A stretch of DNA of 64,000 nt, from the NCBI GenBank assembly GCA_907165275.2, contig OU015660.1, forward strand, positions 692,001 through 756,000. The letters run 5' to 3'. The number at the start of each line of letters is the position of its first letter. Within the stretch, counting starts at the first letter, position 1. A program made the position numbers and the translations under genes. Shown here one piece after another: positions 11,303 to 23,100 of the stretch. A model generated the notes under the pieces. The model searched no databases. It had not been told where the DNA came from and saw only the letters and a list, made by a program, of their open reading frames with translations. Origin of the DNA: Zygaena filipendulae. Its lineage: Eukaryota; Arthropoda; Insecta; Lepidoptera; Zygaenidae.

Positions 11303-11814
11303 GTAAGTTTCATTTTTCATTAGACGCTGTATGTAAATCATAAGATTATAAAACCATCATCTATTTTTTATTTTAGTGTTATTAACATTTCATCGAAATT
11401 AAAGTTTTTAAATGATAAAATAATAAATAAATAAATGGTATTGTATGGTAATTGATGTTTATAGAAGCGTCATAGATATGTTGATATGGTTGGATTATAC
11501 ACAATCAGGGATACCAGCTTCTCACGATTTTTACTACAAATATTTAGAGTAGTGTGATTACTCGCTCTCTCTCTCTCACTGATCCTAAATTGGAACCAAC
11601 ATTTACACCTTCTGATTTCCTAAATTGGTGTCTGACAAATTGTAAAGTGTAATAAGCGCTTTAGCGATCGCCATTTTGCTTACAAGCGCACCCGAGTGTT
11701 TTTTTCCGCCAAACACAGCCTTTAATAGTGTGTTTTACCTTCCTTTTAACACATAATTTTCTCACATTAGTTGATACCCATTCCAGGCTGACATCTTCGG
11801 AGGTCGAGGATTTA

Positions 11815-12150
11815 TAGTTTAATAACTGTTCCCCGCTGTTTCACCCGCGGTTATTTCGGAGATCCTGTGGGTATTTCGAGATAAAAGTATCTACTATACT
11901 ATCCTATAATTCTTTTCTCTACCTACCCTTCACAACGTGTAGGTAGTATGCAAAATTTAATAAAGTATCACCTACGTTAATTTCGGAGTTTTTCGGAGTT
12001 TCCCCGGGAATTCCGGGACAAAAGTACCCTATATCCTCTGTATCCCTGACGACGTGTATGCGAAATTTCATGATGATCCGTTGAGCCATCGAGGCGTGAA
12101 AGCGTAACAAACAAACTCACTTTCACATTTATACATTTATACGTAGACGG
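11815..12150. repeat. Family R retroposon, two partial copies in tandem
   Basis: Two cores (ctgtttcacccgcggttatt; ttccccgggaattccgggac), then atgcgaaatttcatgatgat and gcgtgaaagcgtaacaaaca. Confidence 0.7.
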
Positions 12151-12349
12151 AGAATGAACTAGACGAGGCAGTCGCGTATAGCGTTAAGAGAAAGTGATAT
12201 TCTTCCTATGCACACATGTAAACTACCAGTATTGCCACTAGATAACTTATTCCCAATTTCCAAGGAGTTTTAGCTTGTTTGGTTATGAAAAAGCTATGGG
12301 AAAAAAAATGTAGTTTTATAGGATAAATAGGTTGTTTTGTATATAAACT

Positions 12350-12680
12350 ACTACTAGCTGTGCCCCGCGGTTTCACCCGCGTTAATGTCGGAGATCCCGC
12401 GGGAATTCCGGGATAAAAAGTACCCTATGTCCTTTTCTGCGTGTAGTAAGTATATGGAATAATTAATTCTATTTCACTCACGTTAATTTCGAAGATCCCG
12501 CGGGAATTCCGAGATAAAAGGTAACCTATGTTTTTTCCCATGTCAAAGGCTACATGCATGCCAAATTTCATCTAAATCCGTTCAGCCGTTTTTTCGTGAT
12601 TGAGTAACAAACACCCAAACATCCAAACATCTAAACATCCAAACATCCACACTTTCACATTTATAACATTAGTAGGATAA
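12350..12680. repeat. Family R retroposon, duplicated core
   Basis: ctagctgtgccccgcggttt, two copies of gatcccgcgggaattccg, and a tail of repeated aaacatcc units before cacatttataacattagtag. Confidence 0.75.
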
Positions 12681-12917
12681 CTCATCGATTCCTGAAGGTG
12701 TCGAGGGGATTTATAATTTAAGTGGGGCAAGTGAAATGAAAACTATGTAGGAGCAAATAACGTTTTATTGGAACTTAAGTTCCTCAGCGCACTGTACGGA
12801 AGAGGCAAACCAGCTTATTTCTCGTCACGGCATCATAAAAGTTGCGCGCTTGATTTATGGTTTTTGAAACGATTATTATTGCTTGCTTATTGGTTCGCGC
12901 CAGCTGCTCTCATTGTC

Positions 12918-13082
12918 ATGCTACTGCTCCACCTGCGTGTTAACGCGTAAATTAGTGCGCTAATTTAGGCATTACGTAGATGTGGCCAACATTTTTACGG
13001 GTTAACTTACTAACATTACCATCAACGTTAACGTTGGCCATTAACATCACCGTTAACGTTAACGCAGGTGGAGCAGTAGCAT
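12918..13082. repeat. Foldback element of 165 bp
   Basis: ATGCTACTGCTCCACCTGCG at 12918 is repeated inverted up to 13082, followed inward by GTTAACG on both sides. The interior has stacked AACGTTAACG palindromes. Confidence 0.75.
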
Positions 13083-13639
13083 CAGTAAGGTTAGTTTTTC
13101 GAAAGAAACTGCTTGGGAAATGCTTGAAACGAATCTTTGAATAGCTATATTGTTTCCAATTTACACGATCAGTGCTTGCTATCCAATTAATAAGAGTAAC
13201 CGATTTAAAAGGAAATCTGAAAAAGAAAAAAAATAGAATACAAACTATATTAACATGAAAAAATAAAAAATAATATGACGTGGACAATGAAGTCATCAGG
13301 CCCAATATTCTAAAATTTCCAAATCGAATCGAATATAAAATTGTTTATTTCATACCTATCCTCCAAGTACTAGGAGAAAGTTCTTGCAATATATGTATCA
13401 TGTCCATGGCAGATGGCTTGCAATTTCAAACCGTAGAACGATACTAAAATATATAATATTGTATTTTATTTATTTTACTTTACACTAGCTAAATGCATTA
13501 TAATTTATAATATGCGAAAGTCCATAAAAAGAATAAAAAGTCACTCGCCTAAAATTCGAAATTCAAAAGCAATAAGGAACAAAAAGAATATTTTCTTTTC
13601 TCAAATGAAGTTTCGAAAACTTTTGGGCTCTTAGCACGG

Positions 13640-14455
13640 TTAGCCCCTACTTAGATGTTTTCCCCCTAAATTTAGGGGTAAATGAATACGGTGGGATTTT
13701 GGCGGGTTTTGTGACTTCTTCAATTTTTTCTAATTTTTATTTCTTATTTTTTTGTTACTAATTATGTATTATTAATTTATTATTAAGGTCAGAATTAAGT
13801 CTATTATATTTTTTTACTGTGATTAATAAGAAAGCCATAATTTCAAAATAACGAAAAAAATATTGTTCGTAAAAAAAAATAAAGAGATATTTTGCTTTTC
13901 ATTAAAAAAATTTTTATAAGACCAATATTTCAAAACTATGCCAAAAATCTTGGCGCTATTTATTATTTATAAACTTTTTAGTAATATTAGTTTACTTAGG
14001 CGGATATGAGAGATGTATGTCTTTTGACATAACCTTCAGGGGTAAATATTTTCAAGAGTTGGTAATACTGTCACGATTCCCAACTTAGGGGTTTTCAGTG
14101 GGAATGTATTTTTTTTTGGGGTAGGTATTATCTTTTGTTGGGGTATTTTTAGGGGTTTTTGGCTTCTTATGTTTTTTGTTAAATTTTATTTCTTTTTTTT
14201 GTCACTAATTATTATTAATTTATTATTAGGGCTAGGATTTTTGCTGCAATTTTTGAATAACAATAATTATTATTAATATTTTCGAAGATTGTTATTAAAT
14301 ATTCTTTAAGAAAATCTAGAAAAATTTGTGCTTTTGTTTACATTTCTTTTATAAGAAATATTTTGTTCCATTATTTCGAAACTAAGTAAGGCAAAAATCT
14401 TGGCATTATTTATTTTGAGGTAAATCTTTTCCAGAGTTGGTAACACTGAAACACT
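13640..14455. repeat. AT-rich repeat, two diverged direct copies
   Basis: The halves share ttttgttactaattat (tttttgtcactaattatt), attaatttattatta.gg, aaaaatcttggc.ttattt and the terminal gagttggtaa.actg. The same terminus, inverted, is at 10896-10945. Confidence 0.6.
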
Positions 14456-14499
14456 TAAAAAAAATTTCTAGTCTAAACTCTACATAATTTGTGGTACAA

Positions 14500-14600
14500 A
14501 CTGAGTGGAGTCGTGTATTGTACAGCACACTGGAATGCACGACACGAGATTGTACTACACCGGATTGTACAGCACCGGAATTGGCGACACCAAATTTCAT
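14500..14600. repeat. Left arm of a wide inverted repeat
   Basis: TGTACAGCACACTGGAATGC and accggaattggcgacacc are matched inverted by gcattccagtgctgtaca and ccggtgtcgta at 16575-16665. The hAT element at 15024 lies between the arms. Confidence 0.55.
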
Positions 14601-14865
14601 AGCCTAGCCGACTTCGTGCTCCTTTTAGTAGTATTCAATACAATGCATGTAGTTTTTAGTAATTACTATCTCAAGATATAACGGAAATTCAAATAACAGT
14701 CAGTCCAAGTTTAATATTTACTAACATAATTATTTTTTATCATTTTAATGAATTGTAACAACATGTTGTATTATTCTTTATTTTTACATAATATATCGAG
14801 ATGTCGTGGCCATATTTAAGAATTAATCATTTAAATGTCACCTTATTTTGTATTTAGTGCATCGC

Positions 14866-14945
14866 CGGCTGCTACCACGGCACGCTTGCTACGCTCGCTC
14901 AGCTTGCGAGACCTGGTCATGAGTACGAACCTAACCTAATCAGGA
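14866..14945. repeat. CGCCGGCTGCTACCACGGCA module, inverted partner at 17925
   Basis: gcatcgccggctgctacc and gctacgctcgctc are found inverted at 17925-18030 (gagcgtagcgagcg, ggccggcgatgcgcc), ending in a TTAGGTTAGG motif. Confidence 0.5.
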
Positions 14946-15023
14946 ATGTCGGGGTACACTATCTTGTTATCAGTTCATGATGTGGCCCCGAAAGTAATGT
15001 TCTCATTACTTAGTAATTTAAAC

Positions 15024-16521
15024 TAGCGATGGGCGATTGTTGAAAAAAAAACAATCGACTGAATCGATGATTCAGCTACTGAGCATTCGATTGTCGATTT
15101 AGTAATTCCCCACCATTATTATTCGAATAACAATCGACGAACTACTAACTACTGACTACTAATTTGTAAGTACTAACTGCGATGCGTACGTGTCGTGTTG
15201 CGTCGATTTTTTGAACTACTTATTTAGTCGTATAGTAATAACAATCGACGAACTACTAACTACTGAAGTACTGACTAGTGATTACTAAGTTGTAAGTACT
15301 AACTGCAGAGCGGTGTGGGCGGTGTTGCGCCGATTGTGCTACTGCGCCATCTTTTATAACTAAATATTAGTATTTAGTAGTTTCTACTTTGTATTTAGTA
15401 GTATAGGTGCGCGCCAATTAGTAGATACCTAGTTAAAAGTTTATTGACTAACATCAATAATTGCTATCTACTTTTAAGTTTTAATTAGATAACAATTTTG
15501 GTTTATTTATAAGAATATTAGTTAAAATTTTAAAATAATTATTTTACAGAATCACAAAGCATCAAATATAGTAGATCTAACGCCCTCTTGTGGTGCTGGT
15601 GTGAGTTTATATCTAAATGCACGAAGCTAGCTAGATAGGCACCTACTTGAATAGTTTAGACTTCAGAGTACTGTTTAGATACTATAGGTGGAGTTAGAGT
15701 TGTACTGGCAGCATTATGCCGCCATAAAAGACTCTTACCTAAAAAGTAATGTTGAATACTAACTACTATTTAAGTATTGCATAATGAGCCCTATACTTAA
15801 CTAGAGTTGGAGATTCATAGTTAAAACAATTAATGTAACTTTTTTTTTCTTATGTTATTTGAAACGAGGTTTATCGTTAAAAGTTACAAAAGAAATCGTA
15901 TTAAAATTCTAGACATGAAAAGCATAATAATAATGGTCGGACCTCAACCTTACGACTGTTTAACACAAACACTGAAATATTTAGTGTTTTAATGTTAAAA
16001 CGTAGTTTTTTAAAAGTAATTAAAAAGTGCTTTTAAACAAACTACTTTTTAACACAAATACAAAATATTTTCGTATATACTTTGAATAATTACAACTTTT
16101 TTACTTATTTTATATTTTACTCTCAAAGAAACTCCTACCGTCGACGAACCAATAAACGAATAGTCATTAGATTTATACAACTTAATTTAGACCACTGAAT
16201 AATCAGTGCCAACTACCAATCGATAAAGAAGTAATAACTGCAGTCGCAAGTAGTGGCGCACGAATTTATAAACTGTAGTAACCACTCTTACGAACTACTT
16301 AACTACTAAATACTATTTTTTTTACTGACTACTTTTTTTTTTACTAACTAGTAGTTAGTAACTACTGAATTAGTAGTTACTAACTAGTAGTTAGTAACTA
16401 CTGAATTAGTAGTTGAAGTAGATACTGAACAATCGACTAATATAGATTATTATCGACTTTTATCGACTAAACCGAACAATCGACTAATTCGATAAATTTT
16501 AGTAATAATCGCCCATCGCTA
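15024..16521. mobile_element. Non-autonomous hAT element, 1498 bp, with 8-bp target duplication
   Basis: Terminal inverted repeats TAGCGATGGGCGATT are perfect over 15 bp. The flanks are direct repeats ATTTAAAC at 15016-15023 and 16522-16529, the 8-bp duplication expected of hAT. Both subterminal regions carry many ACTAACTACT-type repeats and ATCGACTAA motifs, likely transposase-binding arrays. No transposase-like open frame was seen. Confidence 0.9.
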
Positions 16522-16574
16522 ATTTAAACGAGCACAAAGAAAGGAGGCGTGATTTCATAAACCAATAGGAGCAG

Positions 16575-16665
16575 TGTCAACTGTCACCTATTCCGGTGTC
16601 GTAAAATTTTAATCCTTTGACGCGCATTCCAGTGCTGTACATACATTCCGGTGTCGTACAATATC
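16575..16665. repeat. Right arm of a wide inverted repeat
   Basis: Inverted match of 14500-14600 (see that entry). It lies about 250 bp upstream of the cyclophilin ATG. Confidence 0.5.
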
Positions 16666-16919
16666 GCAAAGATATTTCACTACGCAACGCAATATCGCCA
16701 ATATCGTGTTGATCAGTATGTTCTCTTATTCGTCTGTGGTGTTGATTGTTGTACATTCCTTCACCCGAGTGGTAAAAAACTTAAAAACTCTCTTTAAGGT
16801 GGAAAATAAACTTTGATTAGGAGTCTTGTTTAATAAAATTTAGAATTTAGATTTGTGAACTGAAATTTTATTATCACTGGTTTATTTCACATACCTATTT
16901 CCGTTTAGTTGTTAGTAAA

Positions 16920-17114
16920 ATGACGGTGGATGGCGACGAAAAGCCCACGAGGGACCGTGTGTACATGGACATTGCAATCGGTGGCTTGCCTTCAGGCCGG
17001 ATAGTGTTCGAGCTATTCAACGATGTTGCACCGAAAACTGCGGAGAATTTCCGCGCCCTATGCTGCGGCGATATGGGACTTGGTAAAATTACGGGAAAAC
17101 CGTTGACCTATAAG
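16920..17114 (+). CDS. Moca-cyp: Moca-cyp coding exon 1
   Basis: Residues 1-65: [20 protein letters not shown] to ITGKPLTYK. Context aaaATGa; donor GTAATA, phase 0. Confidence 0.93.
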
Positions 17115-20100
17115 GTAATAATCAATATGAATCAATTCATGATGAGTTTCTTGGTCTTTTTGACTAGTTGTTGACTTCAACGCTGCTTATCTCAAACTCC
17201 ACTAACAAATTTTACGACAATGAACAATAAATAGTATTACAAATCTCACAAATCTCTCTTCTGAATCGAGCAACTTGAGGTTCTTTTATACCTACTCCAG
17301 ATAGGTATATCTGTAATTATATTTAAGTCACAAATTTGATGTTCTAAATGATGCCTGGGTGCACTGGGCTATTTAATTAATGGGCTCAACTGTACAATAA
17401 GCACCCGCGATTTCGAGCTTCATATTTTTTATGTGTGTGGGACTTTGCTTAATATAACTTCACATAAAATCTCTAATTACGGAAACTCATCGTTTTCGAG
17501 AAAAAAAATATTAAAGTTTTGTTATTTTCATATAAAACTCCGCGATGTGTCAACCATTTGCCATAGACTTTGTAAGAATTGTGTTTCGTTTTACGTTCGG
17601 ACAAAGTGTTACCGATTTTTAATGTTTGTTAATAATGTTTTTCAGTTTTAATATTTTTTTTATTTATAAATACCTATAATTGTAATGAAAACATAAGAAC
17701 CTGTAACATACTAAGTAAATAAATAGTTCATTAAAGTGCTTTAAGATTGAAAAAAATTATGACATTTTTAACAACCCCCAATAATGGAACGTAATTTTTG
17801 GAATGTCTGTTCTTCTTCTTCTACTTCTTTAATGATGGCGCCTATTACATGTATTGTTACAGTGATTATATTATTATCTTTGATTAATATAATTTGCTAA
17901 TGAAAATGAAAATTTGTTAAACTTGAGTTGGTTAGGTTAGGTTTGCACTGTTGACCAAATCGCGCGAGCCGAGCGAGCGTAGCGAGCGTGCCGCGGTAGC
18001 GGCCGGCGATGCGCCAAAGTCAAAATATTATCGTAAATTGAGTAAGGTTTTTATTATTTTTTTTTCTCGAAAATTATGCATTTCCGTAATTTGCGGATTT
18101 GAGAAATACACTATAAACACACTATTCTATCAAAAAAAAAATTGTAACTATTAAAAATCGAGGGTGCTTATTGTACAGTCCTTCCATGCACCCTGAGGCT
18201 TCATGATTGTGGAATGCAGTCATGATCGTTATGCCAATCCGTTTGTCTTGAGTCCAAAATTTTCTCAGTGTCTATATTCTAAAGCTGATCAACAATTAGT
18301 TCCCATCAGTCACTTTAGCTAACAATCTATAATCATAATCTCTATAGAAAACTAACAAATGTATAGTCAAGACTCAAGTCAAATGGTCACCAAAAATCAT
18401 CAAAAGTCCAATTTTTGTGACCAAGTGACATGAAAATAAGTTCCTTAATTTTCTACCTTTATAACAATGAAATTTTTATTACAGATTATCAACATAGGAG
18501 ACTGGTGATTTTCATAGAATATGCAAACAAATTAAGTCATTTATATCAATAATAAGAACTAAACAGTGCATATAATATGTTTTCAAATTTAAAACTACTG
18601 TTATAATATGATATGTAACATGTGTACGCATACACGCACACACACACACACACATATAGATTATATTAATTTTTAAGTCCATGTTGTCTACATAGCTCAA
18701 ATTTCTGTGTAGTTATTAGGTATACCGTATTTGTTAACCGCACACGCAGATGGCCAAGATACAGGCTCAGCCTAGTTTGGTCACTGATAGAAAGTAAATT
18801 GTAATTTTGTATTCACTGTTTCTTTTTGTAAATTTTTTACTCACTGTTTCTTTAATAAATAAAATAAATGTTATTATAAAATATCTGTTCTAGGGCATGG
18901 TGTTTCATCGTGTAGTGAAAGACTTCATGATACAGGGAGGTGACTTTACTAATGCTAATGGGACAGGTGGTGAATCTATTTATGGAGGCACTTTTGAAGG
19001 TATGTAGCGTGGACATATAACTAAATATCTTAACTGACTGTGCCTTGCGGTTTCACCCGCATGTAACACTTTTATATGACTTTTATATCATATAACTGCT
19101 TTTTCTCGCCATCTGGCGTTAATATCAGAGTTTCTTCTGGAATTCTGAAATAAAAAGTATCCTATGTCCTTTTCTGCACCCCTGACAATGTGTATGAAAA
19201 ACTTATGAGATTATACCGCTCTTAATTTCAGAGTTCCCGCAGGAATTCTTGGTTAAAAAGTAATTTGTCCTTCTCTGACAATGTGTTTGTAAAATTTAAT
19301 GAGGATCAGTGACGACCCGATTGGCGCAGAGGTCACCATGCCTACCCGCTAATCAAGGGGTTCCGGGTTCGATTCCCGGTGGGGGTGAACTTTGTGTGAT
19401 GAACACAGGGTTCCATTTTCCAGTCTGGGTGTGTTTATATATCTATAGTATAATATATAAGTAATTCTATGTAGTATATACCACGTTTGCTTGGTTTCCA
19501 CGACACAAGCTAATAATAGCTTACTGTGGGATCAAGTAGATCTGTGTTTTGTGATGTGGATTATTATTATTATTATTATCAGTTGAACCGTTAAAGCGTG
19601 AAGCATTACAGACAGACAGAGTTACTTTCTCATTTATAATATTATTAGGGATTTGTTCATAGAACAATAATCATAATACAATATTTTATTCTTATATGCA
19701 AATGTGGAGACTTGTAAGCTTTTGTGAATTTTCCAGATGAAACATTTGAACTGCAACATGACAGACCTTATTTGTTGTCTATGGCAAACAGAGGAAAGGA
19801 CACAAATGGATCACAGTTCTTTATGTAAGTCACAGAGGATTGGTAAGATGAGTGTTCATTGTTCACAATCAGGGTTGCCAATCCTAATGCACAGATTCCT
19901 AGGAAATTTGCAAAAAAGGTGATATGTGGCTATAGAGACCAGCTGCAGTGATAATGTAGGAGGCGAGAAATTATTTCTGTTACCGTACTGTAACAGAAAA
20001 AATTGTAACCGTAACCGTACTTCTCCCCAAAAATTTTACTAAACTTAACAATGCTGCAGTCGGCAACCCTACAAACAACTTTGTTTACAATTAACTATTA

Positions 20101-23100
20101 CCAAATAGTTAGATTGTTTACTGAGGTTGGTTTCCAATTCCATATTTAGTGAATTGTTTTAAAGTCATATTGAAATTGAAATTTTATGGTTGATATCTTG
20201 ATATGTATCACAGATGATAGATGTATCTTTAAGAGCCAGCGCACACTACACGACACGCGTCAGCGACAGCTCGACTAGACGCGACAACAGTTGCGGCCTA
20301 CAATTTTCATATAATATTTAGTTCAAAGCTCCATACACTTGGCGTCAGAGTCGCAGAGTCGCAACGACAAGCTAGGGGTGTTTACTCTCTTTACTTGTCT
20401 CGTCGTTAAGACGCAATTCGTTGCCACGAGACGCAAGTCGCCGCGACAAGACCCAAGTAATTGCGACAAAACGCAAAGACATGTCACATAGTGTGCGCGG
20501 GCACTTAATTTAGTTTGTGTTTTGTATTTTGTGTCAAATAACGTTGTTTTTTAAAGAATTATGAATAGAGTGAACTGGAGCAGCTTACAGTGTGACAACT
20601 GCTATCAAGTGTGAAAGGATCTATTATGTTTTTAAAGATCTCATAAAATTTTCTCATAACACACCTGCAATAATCTTTATTTATATCTATGAGTCTACCT
20701 ACAATCATTGTTTGTTATTTGCAATTTTAATTTTTTTTTTGTGTGTGAGTAAAATTAAGCAATCTCAATTTACCACCATGAGAAGCACCATATGTGCAAA
20801 ATTGGACTTTTCATATGTGCAAAATTCACCAATTTTTGTTCCATCCAACAGTTGATAATGTGAAACATGCGTAAAGATCCTTACACACCGGCTAGCGGTG
20901 CCGCTGCGTATGTTTAAGATGGTTGTGTTATTGTGGGGTGTAGCGCCGGCGCGCTGGCGACCGACGCGGCGCGACCGCGGGCCGCAGCCCGCTATCATTG
21001 TTGTTCTGTTCTGTGTGTTGTAGTACAACACAGCCGGCGCCGCATCTCGACAAGTGAGTATACACTTTTATAACTATGTCTTTTTGTAGGTTATTATTTA
21101 ACTATCAGAATATAAATTCAAAATTATCCTGTATTGCACCGCTTAACTTGTACTAATTACGATTTAGTCACAGTCAGTAGAAGCGTTTATATTGTCACTT
21201 TTTGACCAGATTTCGAAAGTTGTGAAGTACTATAAATCGAATATTTCTCCTATTTACTTGAATAAGAGCGAGCCAGAGGTCTAAGAATAGGTTTGCCAGG
21301 TTAGCCAGACTGTTAGGCTTTTAACGGACGTGTCCGACCTTATATTTTCTCGTCCGGCTTTTGTTATGCCATTTGTCTTGATGCCGAGCAAGTCGGAAGT
21401 AATTTGAATAATGGGTACATAATAGAAAATATATATGAATATTTATTACTAGCTGTCCCCCGCGGTTTCACTCGCGGTAATATCCGAGTTCCCGCGGCGA
21501 TTCCAGGCTAAGCTATAGATATGCACCTTCCTTGTTAATCACTCTTTGGTGAAAACCGCATGAAAATCCGTTTAGTATTTTTCGAGTTTATCGCGAACAG
21601 ACAGTGGAAGCAACTCAAATATTGTCCGGCTCATCGGCATCATGTGTGCAGCTTTAAAAAAGCTATGATTAGCTATACTTTTCTATTTTTGGACCTGGCA
21701 ACCCTATTTAAGAACCCCCCCTCCCAACATACGAACCCGACACACGCAGCACTCAGCAGCGACAGCCCACACCGCCATTAACAGTTGTCCCTCCTTGCCG
21801 GCAGTGTGCACGTAGTGTTCGGGCACGTGGTGACCGGCGCGGCGCTGGTGCGGCAGCTGGAGGCGCTGCCCGTGGACAGGAACGCGCGCCCGCTGCAGGA
21901 CGTCACCGTCGCCAACTGCGGGCAGCTGGTGCGCCTCAAGGCTGGTCAGTACGCACACACGCACGCACACACACAGGCACGCACGCACACACATGCACAC
22001 GCACGCACACACATGCGCAAACATGCACACGCACGCACACACATGCGCAAACATGCACACGCACACACATGCACACGCACACGCACACACATGCACACGC
22101 ACACACATGCACACGCACACACATGCACACGCACACACATGCACACGCACACGCACACACATGCACACGCACACGCACACACATGCACACGCACACGCAC
22201 ACACATGCACACGCACACGCACACACATGCACACGCACACGCACACACATGCACACGCACACGCACACACATGCACACGCACACGCACACACATGCACAC
22301 GCACACGCACACATATGCACACGCACACGCACACACATGCACACGCACACACATCACACGCACACGCACACACATGCACACGCACACGCACACACATGCA
22401 CACGCACACACATACACACAGAAACACACTAACACGTCATTCGCAATATGTAATACACGGCCTCCACCGAACTCACCTTATTTAGTAATTAGTTAGTATG
22501 TATGTATGACTATGGATATAATTATAATAATATTCCGAAATAAAGAATTATTATCGTTACTAGTTGTTCCCCGCGGTTTCACCCGCTTCATCTCGGAGCT
22601 TTTGCAGGAATTCAGGGATAGAAAGTATTTTACGTCCTTTTCTGTGCCTTTGAGAACGGGTATGCAAAATTTCATCACAATTGGTTGAGCCGTTAGGACA
22701 TAAAAGGGTAACAAACAAACTCACATTCATAATTATTAGTAACAATTATTTATTATTAAATCGCTTTCACACAATTTAAAGTATAAGAAAATATCATTAT
22801 TGAAAGTTGAGTATAAAAATGAATCTTCAAATATGTTGGCTAAGTGTATAACTTGCAAACGACTGCAAAGAATTGGATAAACCTTTTTTTTTGTGTTCGA
22901 TACTATCAGGACAAGGACAACGTTATAAGGAAGGATAAGGGTAAAAGAAGTTAGGAGTTCCTGCGGGAATTCGGAAACTCACGCGGGTGAATCTCCGAAA
23001 CGGTTAGACCGATTTTGACAGAAGTTTCACTGCTAGCTGATGTCATTAGGAGTAAATTAAGCTAGGTAATTTAGAGTTCCTGTGGGATTGCTAAACTTAA

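Noticed and set aside
11375..11432. Second exon for the THAP-type exon
   Set aside because: The acceptor is usable, but the encoded tail lacks any THAP residue and quickly reaches a stop.
19311..19385. A tRNA gene
   Set aside because: It has A and B boxes but is the head of a SINE with a body, an ATT tail and a target duplication.
21704..22496. Long open frames on both strands (up to 243 codons) of Cys/Val or His/Thr repeats
   Set aside because: They are translations of the CA/CG minisatellite; every frame is open because the unit lacks stops.
22556..22745. Short frames of 60-73 codons in CCCGCGG regions here and elsewhere
   Set aside because: These recur wherever family R copies occur and are retroposon sequence, not host genes.
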